Shown here: one piece after another, positions 8,862 through 19,130 of the stretch
Layout: every line of letters begins with the position of its first letter
Numbering within the stretch: position 1 is the stretch's first letter
Source: an uncultured Prochlorococcus sp.
GTDB lineage: Bacteria > Cyanobacteriota > Cyanobacteriia > PCC-6307 > Cyanobiaceae
Direction of reading: 5' to 3'
Length of the DNA stretch: 49,553 bases
Assembly: GCA_902518475.1 (NCBI GenBank)
Contig: CABYGI010000006.1
Span: 1-49,553 of the forward strand
The notes under the pieces: generated by a model
What the model saw: only the letters and a program-made list of their open reading frames with translations
Database searches by the model: none
Told to the model about the DNA's origin: nothing
Program-made: the position numbers and the translations under genes

Positions 8862-9974
8862 ATGGATTTGCTAAAAAGTCCTCTTTATTCAAAATATGTT
8901 GAATCCAATGCAAAATTAGTGGATTTTGCAGGTTGGGAAATGCCCATATCATTTTCAGGATTAATTAAAGAGCATGAATCAGTTAGATCTTCAGCAGGAT
9001 TGTTTGACATTTCTCATATGGGTGTGATTTCTGTCAAGGGAATCAATCCAAAGGATTATATTCAAAAACTTTTTCCTACTAATTTATACTCCTTTTCTGA
9101 AGGACAGGGACTTTATACAGTAATGCTCAATGATAAAGGAGGAATAATAGATGACTTAATAATTTATGACCTTGGTATACAAGAAAATGAAATATCAGAA
9201 TTATTGTTAATAGTGAATGCAAGTAGATATGAAGATGATTTTCAGTGGATAAAAAATAATTTAAATATGTCTGAAATTTCGATAACAAACTTTAAAAAAG
9301 ACAAAGTTCTTTTAGCACTACAGGGAAAAAACTCATTCGATTTATTTGAAGAATGGATTGAATCTTCGATCTCACATATCCCTAACTTTGGATGCGAATA
9401 TAAAATTTTTGAACATATTTCGCCTAAAGAAAAAATTTTCTTTTCAAAGACAGGCTATACGGGGGAAAATGGTCTAGAAATACTATTATCTAAAAAAGCA
9501 GCAATTAATTTATGGGATTTCTCACTTTCTAAAAATGTTGCACCTTGTGGTTTAGGAGCTAGAGATACTCTCAGACTTGAAGCAGGCATGCATCTTTATG
9601 GTCAAGACATAAATGAAGAAACTTCTCCATATGAAGCAGGGTTAGGCTGGCTAATACATCTAGAAAATAATCACGAATTCTTTGGAAGAAGATTTCTTGA
9701 AGAGCAGTCAAGATTAGGTATTCAAAAAAAGTTAGTTGGTCTCTCTATAGAAGGGAAAGCAATAGGAAGAAAAGGTTACGCAGTTCTTAAAGGTGAAGAA
9801 AATATTGGAACTATCACGAGCGGTAGTTGGTCTCCAACTAAACAACAAGCTATAGCTTTTGCATACATCAATACTTCGCATGCCTTAATAAATAATGAAG
9901 TTCAAATATCAATAAGAGGCAAAAAATTCAAAGGGGTAATAACAAAGAGAGCGTTTTATAAAAAAAATTATTAA
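8862..9974 (+). CDS. gcvT: Glycine cleavage system T protein (aminomethyltransferase)
   Basis: GcvT releases ammonia from the aminomethyl-lipoyl H protein and passes the methylene group to tetrahydrofolate. Typical segments are the opening [23 protein letters not shown], then [23 protein letters not shown], and [19 protein letters not shown] with the catalytic-region aspartate. The C-terminal barrel contains [18 protein letters not shown]. Length of 370 residues is normal. Other glycine-cleavage genes (gcvH, gcvP) are not in the window, so here the gene is unlinked from its partners. Confidence 0.96.
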   Translation: MDLLKSPLYSKYVESNAKLVDFAGWEMPISFSGLIKEHESVRSSAGLFDISHMGVISVKGINPKDYIQKLFPTNLYSFSEGQGLYTVMLNDKGGIIDDLIIYDLGIQENEISELLLIVNASRYEDDFQWIKNNLNMSEISITNFKKDKVLLALQGKNSFDLFEEWIESSISHIPNFGCEYKIFEHISPKEKIFFSKTGYTGENGLEILLSKKAAINLWDFSLSKNVAPCGLGARDTLRLEAGMHLYGQDINEETSPYEAGLGWLIHLENNHEFFGRRFLEEQSRLGIQKKLVGLSIEGKAIGRKGYAVLKGEENIGTITSGSWSPTKQQAIAFAYINTSHALINNEVQISIRGKKFKGVITKRAFYKKNY

Positions 9975-10029
9975 CTAAATTTACCCTTAAAGAATTATTA
10001 TAAGTTATTGATAAATAAATCATACCTAG

Positions 10030-11826
10030 ATGAGAAACAAAATTTGCAAAGAACTCAATAATACAGATATTGGTAAATTAGTTAATTTATGCGGATGGGT
10101 AGATAGAAGAAGAGATCACGGTGGTGTAATTTTTGTTGACTTAAGAGACCATAGTGGGTTTCTACAAATAACAATTAACCCCGATGATGGTGCGGATCTA
10201 TTTAAACAGGCAGAAACTCTAAGAAATGAAACAGTAATAATGGTCAGCGGAATTATTAACGAAAGGCCAAAAGATTCAATAAATAAAAATTTAAGTACTG
10301 GAGAGTTAGAGCTTAAAGTTAAAGATTTGCAAATTCTCAACCAAATTAAAAAAAACCTACCTTTTCCAGTATCTATACATGATTATGAAAATACAAAAGA
10401 GGAACTCAGATTAAAATATAGATACCTTGATTTAAGAAGAGGCAAATTACTAGAAAATTTAAAAACAAGACATAAAATTATTAAAGTTGCTAGAGAATTT
10501 CTTGATAATTTTGGATTTACAGAAGTAGAGACTCCATTACTTACAAAATCAACTCCAGAAGGCGCTCGTGATTTTCTTGTTCCTGCTCGTCTTTCAAATG
10601 GAGAATTTTTTGCTCTACCTCAATCTCCACAACTATTTAAACAACTTTTAATGGTGGGAGGCTTAGATAAGTATTATCAAATCGCAAAATGTTTCCGTGA
10701 TGAAGACTTAAGGGCAGATAGACAGCCAGAGTTTACACAATTAGATATTGAAATGAGCTTTATTAGTGAAGAAGAAATAATCTTTTTTAATGAAAGTCTT
10801 ATAAAAAAAATATGGAAAGAAGTATTAAATATTGATTTTGATAATGCTTTTCCAAGAATGTCATGGCAAGCAGCAATGGATAATTACGGCACTGATAGAC
10901 CAGACACTAGATATCAAATGTTATTAAAAGATTTAGGAGAAGTATTAGGTGATATTGGCTTTAATATTTTCACCAAGGCAATTAAGTCTGGAGGTTCTAT
11001 AAAATCCATAACCGTCAAAGGAGGTAATTTAAGTATTAGCAACGTAAGAATTAAACCCGGAGGTGATATCTTCCAAGTAGCTCAAGATGCAGGAGCTGGT
11101 GGTTTGGCCTTTATAAGAGTCAAAGGGGATGAGCTTGAGACTATTGGGGCAATTAAAAATAATCTAAATGAAGAGCATATAGCTGATATTTTAAGAATCA
11201 CGGAAGCGCAAGATGGAGACTTAATCCTCTTGGGTGCTGGAGATAAACAAATTGTCAACCAGTCATTAGATAGAGTGAGACAATACATCGCAAAAGACTT
11301 AAATCTCATAGATAAAAGTAAATGGAATTTTTTATGGATAACTGATTTCCCGATGTTTGAGAGAAATGAAGAGGAAAATAGATATGAAGCTTTACATCAT
11401 CCTTTTTGTTCTCCAAAAAATATAAAATCTAAAGATCCTGAAAACTTGCAAAAAGAAATTGAGGACTCTATAGCAAATGCTTATGACTTAGTTCTTAACG
11501 GCTTGGAATTGGGAGGTGGCTCTTTACGTATTCATGAAGCAAACTTGCAAAGAGAGGTTTTGAAAACGGTAGGACTTACTGCTAAAGAGATTAATGAAAA
11601 ATTTGGATTTTTAATAGAAGCCTTAGAAATGGGTGCACCTCCTCATGGTGGAATAGCGTTTGGATTAGATCGTATTACCATGCTTATCATAGGTGCAGAT
11701 TCAATCAGAGAAACAATAGCGTTTCCAAAAAATCAACAAGCAAAATGTCTTCTCACAAATGCACCTTCAAATGTCTCTGAATCACAATTAAAAGAATTAG
11801 ATATTGAAATAACAATTGATGAATAA
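10030..11826 (+). CDS. aspS: Aspartyl-tRNA synthetase
   Basis: This class II synthetase has an N-terminal OB-fold anticodon-binding domain ([24 protein letters not shown]), then catalytic motif 2 as [20 protein letters not shown] bacterial-type GAD insertion domain lies around residues 290-420, and motif 3 is [22 protein letters not shown]. At 598 residues it is a full-length bacterial AspRS. Whether it also charges tRNA-Asn cannot be decided from this window. It is part of the plus-strand run, 55 bp after gcvT. Confidence 0.97.
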   Translation: MRNKICKELNNTDIGKLVNLCGWVDRRRDHGGVIFVDLRDHSGFLQITINPDDGADLFKQAETLRNETVIMVSGIINERPKDSINKNLSTGELELKVKDLQILNQIKKNLPFPVSIHDYENTKEELRLKYRYLDLRRGKLLENLKTRHKIIKVAREFLDNFGFTEVETPLLTKSTPEGARDFLVPARLSNGEFFALPQSPQLFKQLLMVGGLDKYYQIAKCFRDEDLRADRQPEFTQLDIEMSFISEEEIIFFNESLIKKIWKEVLNIDFDNAFPRMSWQAAMDNYGTDRPDTRYQMLLKDLGEVLGDIGFNIFTKAIKSGGSIKSITVKGGNLSISNVRIKPGGDIFQVAQDAGAGGLAFIRVKGDELETIGAIKNNLNEEHIADILRITEAQDGDLILLGAGDKQIVNQSLDRVRQYIAKDLNLIDKSKWNFLWITDFPMFERNEEENRYEALHHPFCSPKNIKSKDPENLQKEIEDSIANAYDLVLNGLELGGGSLRIHEANLQREVLKTVGLTAKEINEKFGFLIEALEMGAPPHGGIAFGLDRITMLIIGADSIRETIAFPKNQQAKCLLTNAPSNVSESQLKELDIEITIDE

Positions 11827-11871
11827 GAATATATATGGATGTTCTAAAAGTTTTTTGTTTAAATAAAATAT

Positions 11872-11892
11872 AAGGAGGCTGTGCTTAATTAA
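11872..11892 (+). promoter_or_regulatory. Shine-Dalgarno plus three-codon leader ORF upstream of pyrG
   Basis: AAGGAGG at 11872-11878 is a near-perfect Shine-Dalgarno, which is unusual in this genome. It lies 23 bases before the pyrG ATG, too far for efficient use there, but 2 bases before GTG at 11881. That GTG opens a three-codon frame (GTG CTT AAT, then TAA) in phase with pyrG. A leader mini-ORF or re-initiation arrangement is possible. A chance match is also possible. Confidence 0.3.
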
Positions 11893-11901
11893 AAATATTT
11901 A

Positions 11902-13512
11902 ATGTCAAAATTTGTATTTGTCACCGGAGGAGTAGTTTCTAGCATTGGTAAAGGAATTGTAGCTGCAAGCTTAGGAAGGTTATTAAAGTCTAGAGGATAT
12001 AGTGTTTCAATATTAAAACTAGATCCCTATCTCAATGTTGATCCAGGCACAATGAGCCCTTTCCAACATGGAGAGGTTTTTGTAACCGAAGATGGGGCTG
12101 AAACCGATTTAGATTTAGGTCACTATGAAAGATTTACTGATACTGCAATGACTAGGCTAAATAGTGTAACAACGGGATCTATTTATCAAGCAGTCATTAA
12201 TAAAGAAAGAAGAGGTAATTATAACGGTGGAACTGTGCAAGTAATACCTCACATAACAGGAGAAATTAGAGAAAGGATTCATAGAGTAGCCGCTAACAGC
12301 AATGCAGACATTATTATTACTGAAATTGGTGGAACAGTTGGTGATATTGAATCTCTACCTTTTTTAGAGGCAATAAGAGAATTCAAAAATGATGTCAATA
12401 GGAACGATGTTGCATACATACACGTAACATTACTTCCTTACATCAAAACCTCTGGCGAAATAAAAACTAAACCAACACAACATTCAGTGAAAGAATTAAG
12501 ATCAATTGGAATTCAGCCAGATTTACTTGTATGCCGAAGTGATAAATCTATCAATGAAGCTCTTAAAAAAAAGCTTAGTGGTTTTTGCGGTGTCAGTATC
12601 AACTCTGTAATTGAAGCTTTAGACGCAGACAGCATTTATTCTGTGCCTCTTTCTTTAAAAAAAGAAGGTTTATGCAAAGAAACCCTGAAGTATTTAGACC
12701 TTGAAGATAAAAAATGTGATTTGAAAAATTGGGAGCAACTAATACACAACCTAAGAAATCCTGGAGATCCAATAAAAGTTGCCCTTGTAGGCAAATATAT
12801 TGAACTTGGAGATGCATATTTATCCGTTGTTGAAGCTTTAAGACATGCATGCATTGAACAAAAGGCTTTATTAGATTTACATTGGGTAAGTGCTGAAATG
12901 ATAGAAAAAAATTCAGCAGAAACTTACTTAAATGAAGTTGATGCAATTGTTGTACCCGGGGGATTTGGCAATAGAGGGGTCAATGGAAAAATTTCGGCTA
13001 TAAAATTCGCGAGAGAAAATAAAATTCCCTTTTTAGGTTTGTGCCTTGGTATGCAATGTGCAGTTATAGAATGGGCCAGGAATGTAGCTAATCTTCCAGA
13101 TGCATCTAGTTCAGAACTAGACCCAAACACTCCAAATCCAGTGATACATTTATTACCAGAACAGGAAGATGTAGTTGATTTAGGTGGGACAATGAGACTT
13201 GGAGTTTATCCATGTAGATTGACAAGAAATACAACTGGAAAAAACTTATATGATGAAGATGTTATTTATGAGAGACATCGGCATAGATACGAATTTAATA
13301 ATTACTACAAACAAAGTTTTTTAGATTCTGGATACAAAATTAGTGGCACTTCACCAGATGGCAGATTAGTTGAGTTAATTGAGCTAGAAAATCATCCTTA
13401 CTTCTTAGCCTGTCAATATCATCCTGAGTTTTTATCACGACCTGGCAAACCTCATCCTTTATTTAAAGGATTAATAAAAGCTTCTCAAGATAAGTTAACT
13501 CAATCAAATTAA
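11902..13512 (+). CDS. pyrG: CTP synthase
   Basis: PyrG makes CTP from UTP, ATP and glutamine. The N-terminal synthetase domain begins with [20 protein letters not shown] (nucleotide loop) followed by [15 protein letters not shown]. The class I glutamine amidotransferase domain occupies about residues 290-536. It contains the FLGLCLGMQ nucleophile elbow and YHPEF with the His-Glu pair. Length of 536 is typical. queE follows after 18 bp. The leader of pyrG contains a distant Shine-Dalgarno with a mini-ORF, described separately. Confidence 0.98.
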   Translation: MSKFVFVTGGVVSSIGKGIVAASLGRLLKSRGYSVSILKLDPYLNVDPGTMSPFQHGEVFVTEDGAETDLDLGHYERFTDTAMTRLNSVTTGSIYQAVINKERRGNYNGGTVQVIPHITGEIRERIHRVAANSNADIIITEIGGTVGDIESLPFLEAIREFKNDVNRNDVAYIHVTLLPYIKTSGEIKTKPTQHSVKELRSIGIQPDLLVCRSDKSINEALKKKLSGFCGVSINSVIEALDADSIYSVPLSLKKEGLCKETLKYLDLEDKKCDLKNWEQLIHNLRNPGDPIKVALVGKYIELGDAYLSVVEALRHACIEQKALLDLHWVSAEMIEKNSAETYLNEVDAIVVPGGFGNRGVNGKISAIKFARENKIPFLGLCLGMQCAVIEWARNVANLPDASSSELDPNTPNPVIHLLPEQEDVVDLGGTMRLGVYPCRLTRNTTGKNLYDEDVIYERHRHRYEFNNYYKQSFLDSGYKISGTSPDGRLVELIELENHPYFLACQYHPEFLSRPGKPHPLFKGLIKASQDKLTQSN

Positions 13513-13530
13513 TATTCTTTATTTTTTTGA

Positions 13531-14208
13531 ATGAAAATGACAAATTTTTTACCCTTAGTCGAACAATTTCATTCATTACAAGGTGAAGGTTATCACGCTG
13601 GAAAAAGTGCTTTTTTTATAAGATTAGCCGGATGTAAAGTTGGATGTTCGTGGTGCGATACGAAGAATTCATGGGACGAGAAAAAACACCCTTCTATATC
13701 AATTGAAAAAATAATAGATCGCATAAAAATTGCCAGAAAAAAAGGAGCATCTTTTTGCGTTATTACAGGTGGAGAACCGTTACAACATAACTTGGATAAT
13801 TTTTGCAATGCCATAAAAAACATGACGATAGGAGAAGAACAAAACTCAATGAAAATACATATTGAGACAAGTGGAGTTAATCCAATATCAGGTAGTTATG
13901 ACTGGATTACTTTATCTCCTAAAAGACACTCACCTCCAAAAAATTATTTTTTAAAAAACTGTAATGAGATCAAAATAATCATAAATGAAATAGAAGATAT
14001 TGAATTTGCTATTCAAATAAAAAAAGAAACTTTAAAACAATATCAACTTTCAACACGCAAAGATGGCTTAAAAAAAGAAGAAAAAATTTTTTATTTACAG
14101 CCAGCATGGAATAATGCAAATGGTTTTTCTCTTGCTATTGATTTCGTAAAAAATAACCCCGATTGGAAATTGAGCCTTCAAACTCACAAATACTTAAAAA
14201 TTAAATAA
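13531..14208 (+). CDS. queE: 7-carboxy-7-deazaguanine synthase (radical SAM)
   Basis: QueE converts carboxy-tetrahydropterin to 7-carboxy-7-deazaguanine in the queuosine/7-deazapurine pathway. The radical-SAM cluster motif C-x3-C-x2-C is CKVGCSWC with Cys35, Cys39 and Cys42. It is preceded by the QGEG motif and followed by VITGGEPLQH, the GGE SAM-binding motif. HIETSGV and LSPK are also family marks. It lies 6 bp before queC, the next pathway enzyme, which confirms the call. Confidence 0.95.
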   Translation: MKMTNFLPLVEQFHSLQGEGYHAGKSAFFIRLAGCKVGCSWCDTKNSWDEKKHPSISIEKIIDRIKIARKKGASFCVITGGEPLQHNLDNFCNAIKNMTIGEEQNSMKIHIETSGVNPISGSYDWITLSPKRHSPPKNYFLKNCNEIKIIINEIEDIEFAIQIKKETLKQYQLSTRKDGLKKEEKIFYLQPAWNNANGFSLAIDFVKNNPDWKLSLQTHKYLKIK

Positions 14209-14214
14209 AAACAT

Positions 14215-14889
14215 ATGACTCTTAAAAATAAATCGATAGTAGTTTTATTATCTGGAGGTTTAGATTCTTCTACAGTTACTGGTATCGCAAAAAAATCCGA
14301 AGCTAAAATTTTTGGCCTTTCATTTGACTACGGCCAACGCCATAAAAAAGAATTAAATTCTGCATCAATAATTGCAAAACACTTTGATATCGAAGAATTT
14401 AAAATTATTAAACTTGACTTATCTTTATGGGGTGGCTCTTCATTAACTGATACTCAAAAAAATCTTCCAATAGAAGGAGTACAAACTAATAAAATACCTA
14501 ATACTTATGTTCCTGGGAGAAATACTATATTTATTTCCGTTGCACTAAGTTATGCCGAAGCAATAGATGCTGATTTTATAGGATTAGGAGTTAATGCACT
14601 GGATTATTCTGGTTATCCAGATTGCAGACCTGACTACATTAAAAAATTTCAGGAATTAGCAGGTTTAGCAAATAAAAGAGGAAGAGAAAATAACCCAATA
14701 AAACTTTGGACACCACTATTAGATCTAAATAAAGTAGAAATTATTAAATTAGCTTTTGATAATCATGTCCCTTTAGATAAAACATGGAGTTGTTATTCAG
14801 GAAATTCAAAACCATGCGGTAAATGTGATAGCTGCAGAATTAGAAATGCCGCTTATGAAAAATGGCTCAATAATAATAATAAAAAATGA
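14215..14889 (+). CDS. queC: 7-cyano-7-deazaguanine synthase
   Basis: QueC turns 7-carboxy-7-deazaguanine into preQ0 using ATP and ammonia. The PP-loop reads LLSGGLDSST at residues 11-20, and FDYGQRHKKEL follows. The C-terminal zinc site is CYSGNSKPCGKCDSCRIRN, with four cysteines. Length of 224 residues is typical. Its stop overlaps the pabB start by 4 bases, implying translational coupling of the queuosine and p-aminobenzoate genes. Confidence 0.96.
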   Translation: MTLKNKSIVVLLSGGLDSSTVTGIAKKSEAKIFGLSFDYGQRHKKELNSASIIAKHFDIEEFKIIKLDLSLWGGSSLTDTQKNLPIEGVQTNKIPNTYVPGRNTIFISVALSYAEAIDADFIGLGVNALDYSGYPDCRPDYIKKFQELAGLANKRGRENNPIKLWTPLLDLNKVEIIKLAFDNHVPLDKTWSCYSGNSKPCGKCDSCRIRNAAYEKWLNNNNKK

Positions 14890-16205
14890 AAATAAAAAAA
14901 ATAATTCTAAAAAAATGGATAGATCCAGCCCTGATTACGCATCATTTAACAAAAAAATTCGGAGATAAAGGATTAGCTTGGCTAGATAGTGATGGTAAAG
15001 AAAATGGGGAATGGTCAATAATAGGAATTAAACCTAAAGAAGTAATTCAATCAACAGATATCAATAACTTAGATAAAACTAATAATCCATTTAACAATTT
15101 AAGAAATATTGAAAAAGGATTTTGGATCGGATGGTTAAGTTATGAAGCTGGAGCATACATAGAACCAAAAAACCCATGGCGACAATCTGATATGGCAACT
15201 TTATGGATTGCTTCATATGATCCAATCATTAAATGTAATCTTAAAAAAAAAGAAATAATTATAGAAGGCACAAACTCATCTGAACTGATGAATTATCAAA
15301 ATATAATCAACAATATAAAAACTATTGAAGAAGAAAAAAATATAAAAACAAATTTGAATTTTGATTTTTCAAAAATCAATTTGGACGAAATGTCTGAAAA
15401 ATTTCAGAAAAATATTTTAAAATTGAAAAAATTAATTTCCCTAGGAGATTTATTTCAAGCAAACCTAACAACTAAATGCGAAATTGAATCCTCTAAAAAC
15501 TATTATCCTCTAGATATTTATTTAAAAATAAGGAAGAAATTAAGAGCTCCCTTTGGAGGAATAATAATAAATAATAATGATAATTATACAGAGGCGGTAT
15601 TATCTACCTCGCCAGAAAGATTTATAAAAATAGATAATAAAAATTTTGTAGAATCAAGACCTATCAAAGGAACTAGATCCAGAGATAAGGATTTAAATCA
15701 AGACGCACTTAATGCTATCGATTTAATAACGAACGAAAAAGATAGAGCAGAAAATATTATGATAGTTGACCTAATAAGAAATGATTTAAGTAAAGTTTGC
15801 GAAACAGGAAGTATTATGGTGCCAGAAATATTGAAACTTGAAAGTTACTTAAAAGTTCATCATCTAACTTCAGTAATTAGAGGCAAACTAAAAAAAGACA
15901 AAGACTGGATTGAATTACTAAAAGCTTGTTGGCCTGGGGGCTCTATAACTGGAGCACCTAAATTAAGATCATGCCAGAGACTTTTTGAATTAGAAGAATG
16001 CGAACGCGGACCATACTGTGGCTCATTTTTGAAGCTTGACTGGAATGGAGAGTTTGACAGCAATATACTAATAAGATCATTTTTAATTAAAAACAAAAAA
16101 ATCAATATATATGCTGGTTGCGGAATAGTTGTTGACTCTAATCCTGAAGAGGAAACTAATGAACTAAAGTGGAAACTTTTACCATTAATTGATTCACTAA
16201 AATGA
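14886..16205 (+). CDS. pabB: Aminodeoxychorismate synthase component I
   Basis: This chorismate-utilising enzyme aminates chorismate to 4-amino-4-deoxychorismate on the folate path. The motif RPIKGT with Lys261 is diagnostic. PabB enzymes carry lysine here, whereas anthranilate synthase TrpE has alanine. Other conserved segments are STSPERFI, KDRAENIMIVDLIRNDL and GGSITGAPK. At 439 residues it lacks a fused glutaminase, so a separate PabA must exist elsewhere. It starts within the last 4 bases of queC and ends overlapping pabC. Confidence 0.92.
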   Translation: MKIKKIILKKWIDPALITHHLTKKFGDKGLAWLDSDGKENGEWSIIGIKPKEVIQSTDINNLDKTNNPFNNLRNIEKGFWIGWLSYEAGAYIEPKNPWRQSDMATLWIASYDPIIKCNLKKKEIIIEGTNSSELMNYQNIINNIKTIEEEKNIKTNLNFDFSKINLDEMSEKFQKNILKLKKLISLGDLFQANLTTKCEIESSKNYYPLDIYLKIRKKLRAPFGGIIINNNDNYTEAVLSTSPERFIKIDNKNFVESRPIKGTRSRDKDLNQDALNAIDLITNEKDRAENIMIVDLIRNDLSKVCETGSIMVPEILKLESYLKVHHLTSVIRGKLKKDKDWIELLKACWPGGSITGAPKLRSCQRLFELEECERGPYCGSFLKLDWNGEFDSNILIRSFLIKNKKINIYAGCGIVVDSNPEEETNELKWKLLPLIDSLK

Positions 16206-17029
16206 TTGAAACATTAGGCTGGCACAAGGATCAATGGTTAGATATTGATAAAATATTGATTGCTGCAAATAATAGAGGATTGAAATTTGCCGATGGTATA
16301 TTTGAAACCATTTTGATAAAGGAAAACAAACCTATTCTTTTTGATGAACATCTAAAAAGGTTAGAAAAAAGTAGCAAAATTTTAAATATTAATCTCAAAA
16401 TAAATAAATTAACTTTAAGACAACTTATTAATGATGGAATTAGAAAGTTATCGCTTAAGAATGATCAATTTGCTTCGGTAAGAATAAACTATAGTCGAGG
16501 AACTAATGAAGGCCGACTACTGACAATTGATAATACTTCAAAGACAAAAAATTCAGATAATTTATGGCTTGAGTTCTATAGAATCAAACCGAATTTTAAT
16601 CCCATAAGCGTTTTTATTAGTCAACAAGAAAAAATAAATGAATTCAGTCTTATAAGTAAATGCAAAACATTTTCATATAATCAGGCGATACAAGTTTTGA
16701 CAGAAGCCAATGAAAAATCATTTGATGACTCTATCCTTTTGAATACGTCAGGTGAACTTTGTTGTGGAAGTACATTTAATCTTCTAATTAACAGAAATAA
16801 CCAGTGGATAACTCCTAGAAAAGAGAGCGGCTGCTTAGAAGGGATTATGGTTTCTAAAGCTTTAAAATTGAAAATTGTAAAAGAAGAATTAATTCCTCCA
16901 GAATTTCAAAAAGATGACATAATAGTTGCAATTAATAGCTTATCTTGCAGACAAATTAATCAAGTTAATGATTTAAAGCTTAAACCTAAATTCGATCCAA
17001 TTTACTTTTGGGATTTATTATATAGTTGA
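16202..17029 (+). CDS. pabC: Aminodeoxychorismate lyase (class IV PLP aminotransferase fold)
   Basis: The likely reaction is elimination of pyruvate from aminodeoxychorismate to give p-aminobenzoate. The fold-IV pattern is visible as NNRGLKFADGIFETI near the N-terminus. KCKTFSYNQAI follows, with Lys155 the probable PLP Schiff-base lysine, then the ELCCGSTFNLLI phosphate-binding region. Family members also include branched-chain and D-amino acid aminotransferases. Translational coupling to pabB by a 4-base overlap supports PabC. Its last 28 bases overlap the convergent cobA. Confidence 0.87.
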   Translation: MIETLGWHKDQWLDIDKILIAANNRGLKFADGIFETILIKENKPILFDEHLKRLEKSSKILNINLKINKLTLRQLINDGIRKLSLKNDQFASVRINYSRGTNEGRLLTIDNTSKTKNSDNLWLEFYRIKPNFNPISVFISQQEKINEFSLISKCKTFSYNQAIQVLTEANEKSFDDSILLNTSGELCCGSTFNLLINRNNQWITPRKESGCLEGIMVSKALKLKIVKEELIPPEFQKDDIIVAINSLSCRQINQVNDLKLKPKFDPIYFWDLLYS

Positions 17030-17817
17030 ACTTTATTAATATCTGGTAAATAGACATCAGATACTTTAGTTATATTGTTATTAACCTTAAATTCAACAAT
17101 TTTTCCAATAATGATAATTGATGGAGCTAAAAATTCTTTATCTTTGATTTTATCTGGAAGGTTATCTAATTTCTCTATTAAACATTTTTGATTTTTTAAC
17201 GTAGCTTCTTGAATAACAGCGCATTTAGTACTCTTATCTAAGCCGCCTAAAATTAATTCCTTTACAATAAATTCAATATTTTTTATACCCATAAAAATTA
17301 CTAAGCTATCTGATGATTTAGCTAAATCTCTCCAATTCACTGTCTTTTTTTCCTTATCTACACGCTCATGTCCAGTGACAAAAGTTACGGAACTCGCAGC
17401 ATCTCTATGGGTTAGTGGAATACCAAAATATGTGGGGGCAGCTATCCCGGAAGTAATACCAGGAACAATTTCAACTGAAATTCCATTTTTTTCTAAAATC
17501 GATACCTCTTCACCACCTCTAGAAAAAACGAATGGATCTCCCCCTTTAAGCCTTACAACATTTTTGCCTTCTTTTGCTAATTTCAAAATAAGATCATTAG
17601 TTTCAGCCTGAGGTACAGAACACTTCCCAGCTCTTTTGCCTACATGAAAAATTTCTGTATTTTTTCCTGCCTCTTTTGTTATTTCATCAGGAATTAAAGC
17701 ATCATGAACTAATGCATCACAATTTTTTATTAGGCGTAAAGCTTTAAGAGTCAAAAGCTCAGGGTCACCAGGACCTGCTCCAACTAAATAAACAATGCCA
17801 GGCACAATAATCTCCAT
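17002..17817 (-). CDS. cobA: Uroporphyrinogen-III C-methyltransferase
   Basis: This SAM-dependent enzyme methylates uroporphyrinogen III to precorrin-2, the branch point to siroheme and cobalamin. Signature segments are VYLVGAGPGDPELLTLKAL at the N-terminus, VVRLKGGDPFVFSRGGEE, and VPGITSGIAAPTYFGIPLTHRD. About 271 residues fit the stand-alone SUMT rather than the fused CysG. I chose ATG 17817; a TTG two codons upstream is less likely. Only 30 bp separates it from the divergent MFS gene. Confidence 0.95.
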   Translation of the reverse strand: MEIIVPGIVYLVGAGPGDPELLTLKALRLIKNCDALVHDALIPDEITKEAGKNTEIFHVGKRAGKCSVPQAETNDLILKLAKEGKNVVRLKGGDPFVFSRGGEEVSILEKNGISVEIVPGITSGIAAPTYFGIPLTHRDAASSVTFVTGHERVDKEKKTVNWRDLAKSSDSLVIFMGIKNIEFIVKELILGGLDKSTKCAVIQEATLKNQKCLIEKLDNLPDKIKDKEFLAPSIIIIGKIVEFKVNNNITKVSDVYLPDINKVQLYNKSQK

Positions 17818-17847
17818 TAACAAGTATGGTAGTAAAAGTTAATCGCA

Positions 17848-19125
17848 ATGAAGGTAAATATTGTGAAAGAAAGTTTATTAAAACAAAATAAAAAATTTAC
17901 TCTCCTTAGTGCGTTTATCACTCTTCTAAATGATCGTTTAAGTGAAAGCATACTGTTACCCATATTACCCTCTTTTGTTTTACTTTTTGACTCAAGAGCA
18001 AGTACATATGGTTTATTATCATGCACTTACCAATTAGCTCAATTTACAGCTTCTCCTTTTATAGGACTTATGAGTGATAGATATGGAAGAAGACCTGTCA
18101 CTCTTTTTTGTATTACTGGTTCTGTAATAGGAATATCAATATTATCTTTTACAGTTCTTTTTAATTGGACAAATTCAATAGCCACTATCCCGTTATTTTT
18201 ATTATTTTTAGCGAGACTTATTGACGGTTTAAGTGGGGGGACTGCAGCTACTGCAACAACAATTCTTGCAGATATTTCAAGCCCTGAAAAAAGAGCAAAA
18301 ACATTTGGTCTTATTGGTGTAGCTTTTGGTTTAAGTTTTTTCTTAGGTAATATTTTTGTTGTAATTTTTGCAAGAAATACAAATAATAATTTTATTATTC
18401 CAGTTTTGATAGCCTCAATCATTCCAATAATAAATTTTCTCCTTGTATTTTTTTACTTACCAGAAACCAAGCCTAATAGTGAAATAAATAAATCAAAAAC
18501 TGCTTTAAAAAACCCTTTAAAATCTCTTTTTACAGTTTTCAAAGAAGAAAAAATTAAAAAATTATCATTAGCTTTTTTTATTTACTTTATTGCTTTTACT
18601 GGATTGACTAACATCCTTATATTTTTCCTCCAAGAATCTTTAAACTGGACGACCAAAGCATCAAGCGGAACTCTTGTTGTGGTAGGAATCATTGCTATTA
18701 TCGTTCAGGGAGGATTAATTGGGCCTCTGGTAAAGCAATTTGGCGAAATGCGATTAACACTTATCGGATCAGGTTTTATTCTTGTGGCGTGTTCTCTTTT
18801 AATAACTGCTCCAAAAGAAAATACGATAATTAATATTTATTCAGCTGTTTCATTTTTAGCCGTTGGGGCAGGATTAATTACGCCCACATTAAGAGCACTA
18901 ATATCGAAGAAATTAGACAACGATAAACAAGGCTCAATTCTAAGTAACCTTCAGGGTCTACAGAGTCTTGGAGGGGTTTTAGGAATTGCAATGGCAGGAA
19001 GGGTTTATGATAGTTTTGGTCCTAAATCACCTTTTATAGCTGGTTCCGTTATCTTACTTTTCATGATATACCTTATTGCAGAGGGTAAAAATAATAATTC
19101 TTTAAACAATCAAAATTCAAATTAA
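17848..19125 (+). CDS. Major facilitator superfamily exporter (TetA-like)
   Basis: This 425-residue protein has about 12 hydrophobic segments. It carries the MFS motif A LMSDRYGRRPVTLF between segments 2 and 3, and a motif-C-like glycine/proline run (FGLIGVAFGLSFFLGNIFV) in segment 5, typical of drug:H+ antiporters. The substrate cannot be read from the sequence. ppk follows after 5 bp and is likely co-transcribed. The promoter must sit inside or at the edge of the divergent cobA gene, since the gap is only 30 bp. Confidence 0.85.
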   Translation: MKVNIVKESLLKQNKKFTLLSAFITLLNDRLSESILLPILPSFVLLFDSRASTYGLLSCTYQLAQFTASPFIGLMSDRYGRRPVTLFCITGSVIGISILSFTVLFNWTNSIATIPLFLLFLARLIDGLSGGTAATATTILADISSPEKRAKTFGLIGVAFGLSFFLGNIFVVIFARNTNNNFIIPVLIASIIPIINFLLVFFYLPETKPNSEINKSKTALKNPLKSLFTVFKEEKIKKLSLAFFIYFIAFTGLTNILIFFLQESLNWTTKASSGTLVVVGIIAIIVQGGLIGPLVKQFGEMRLTLIGSGFILVACSLLITAPKENTIINIYSAVSFLAVGAGLITPTLRALISKKLDNDKQGSILSNLQGLQSLGGVLGIAMAGRVYDSFGPKSPFIAGSVILLFMIYLIAEGKNNNSLNNQNSN

Positions 19126-19130
19126 TCTTA

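Noticed and set aside
12599..12946. 115-codon open frame on the minus strand within pyrG
   Set aside because: It lies wholly antisense to a well-supported CTP synthase gene, has leucine/histidine-rich low-information composition and no family pattern.
18039..18422. 127-codon antisense frame inside the MFS gene
   Set aside because: Its composition mirrors the hydrophobic codons of the opposite strand; no motif supports a protein.
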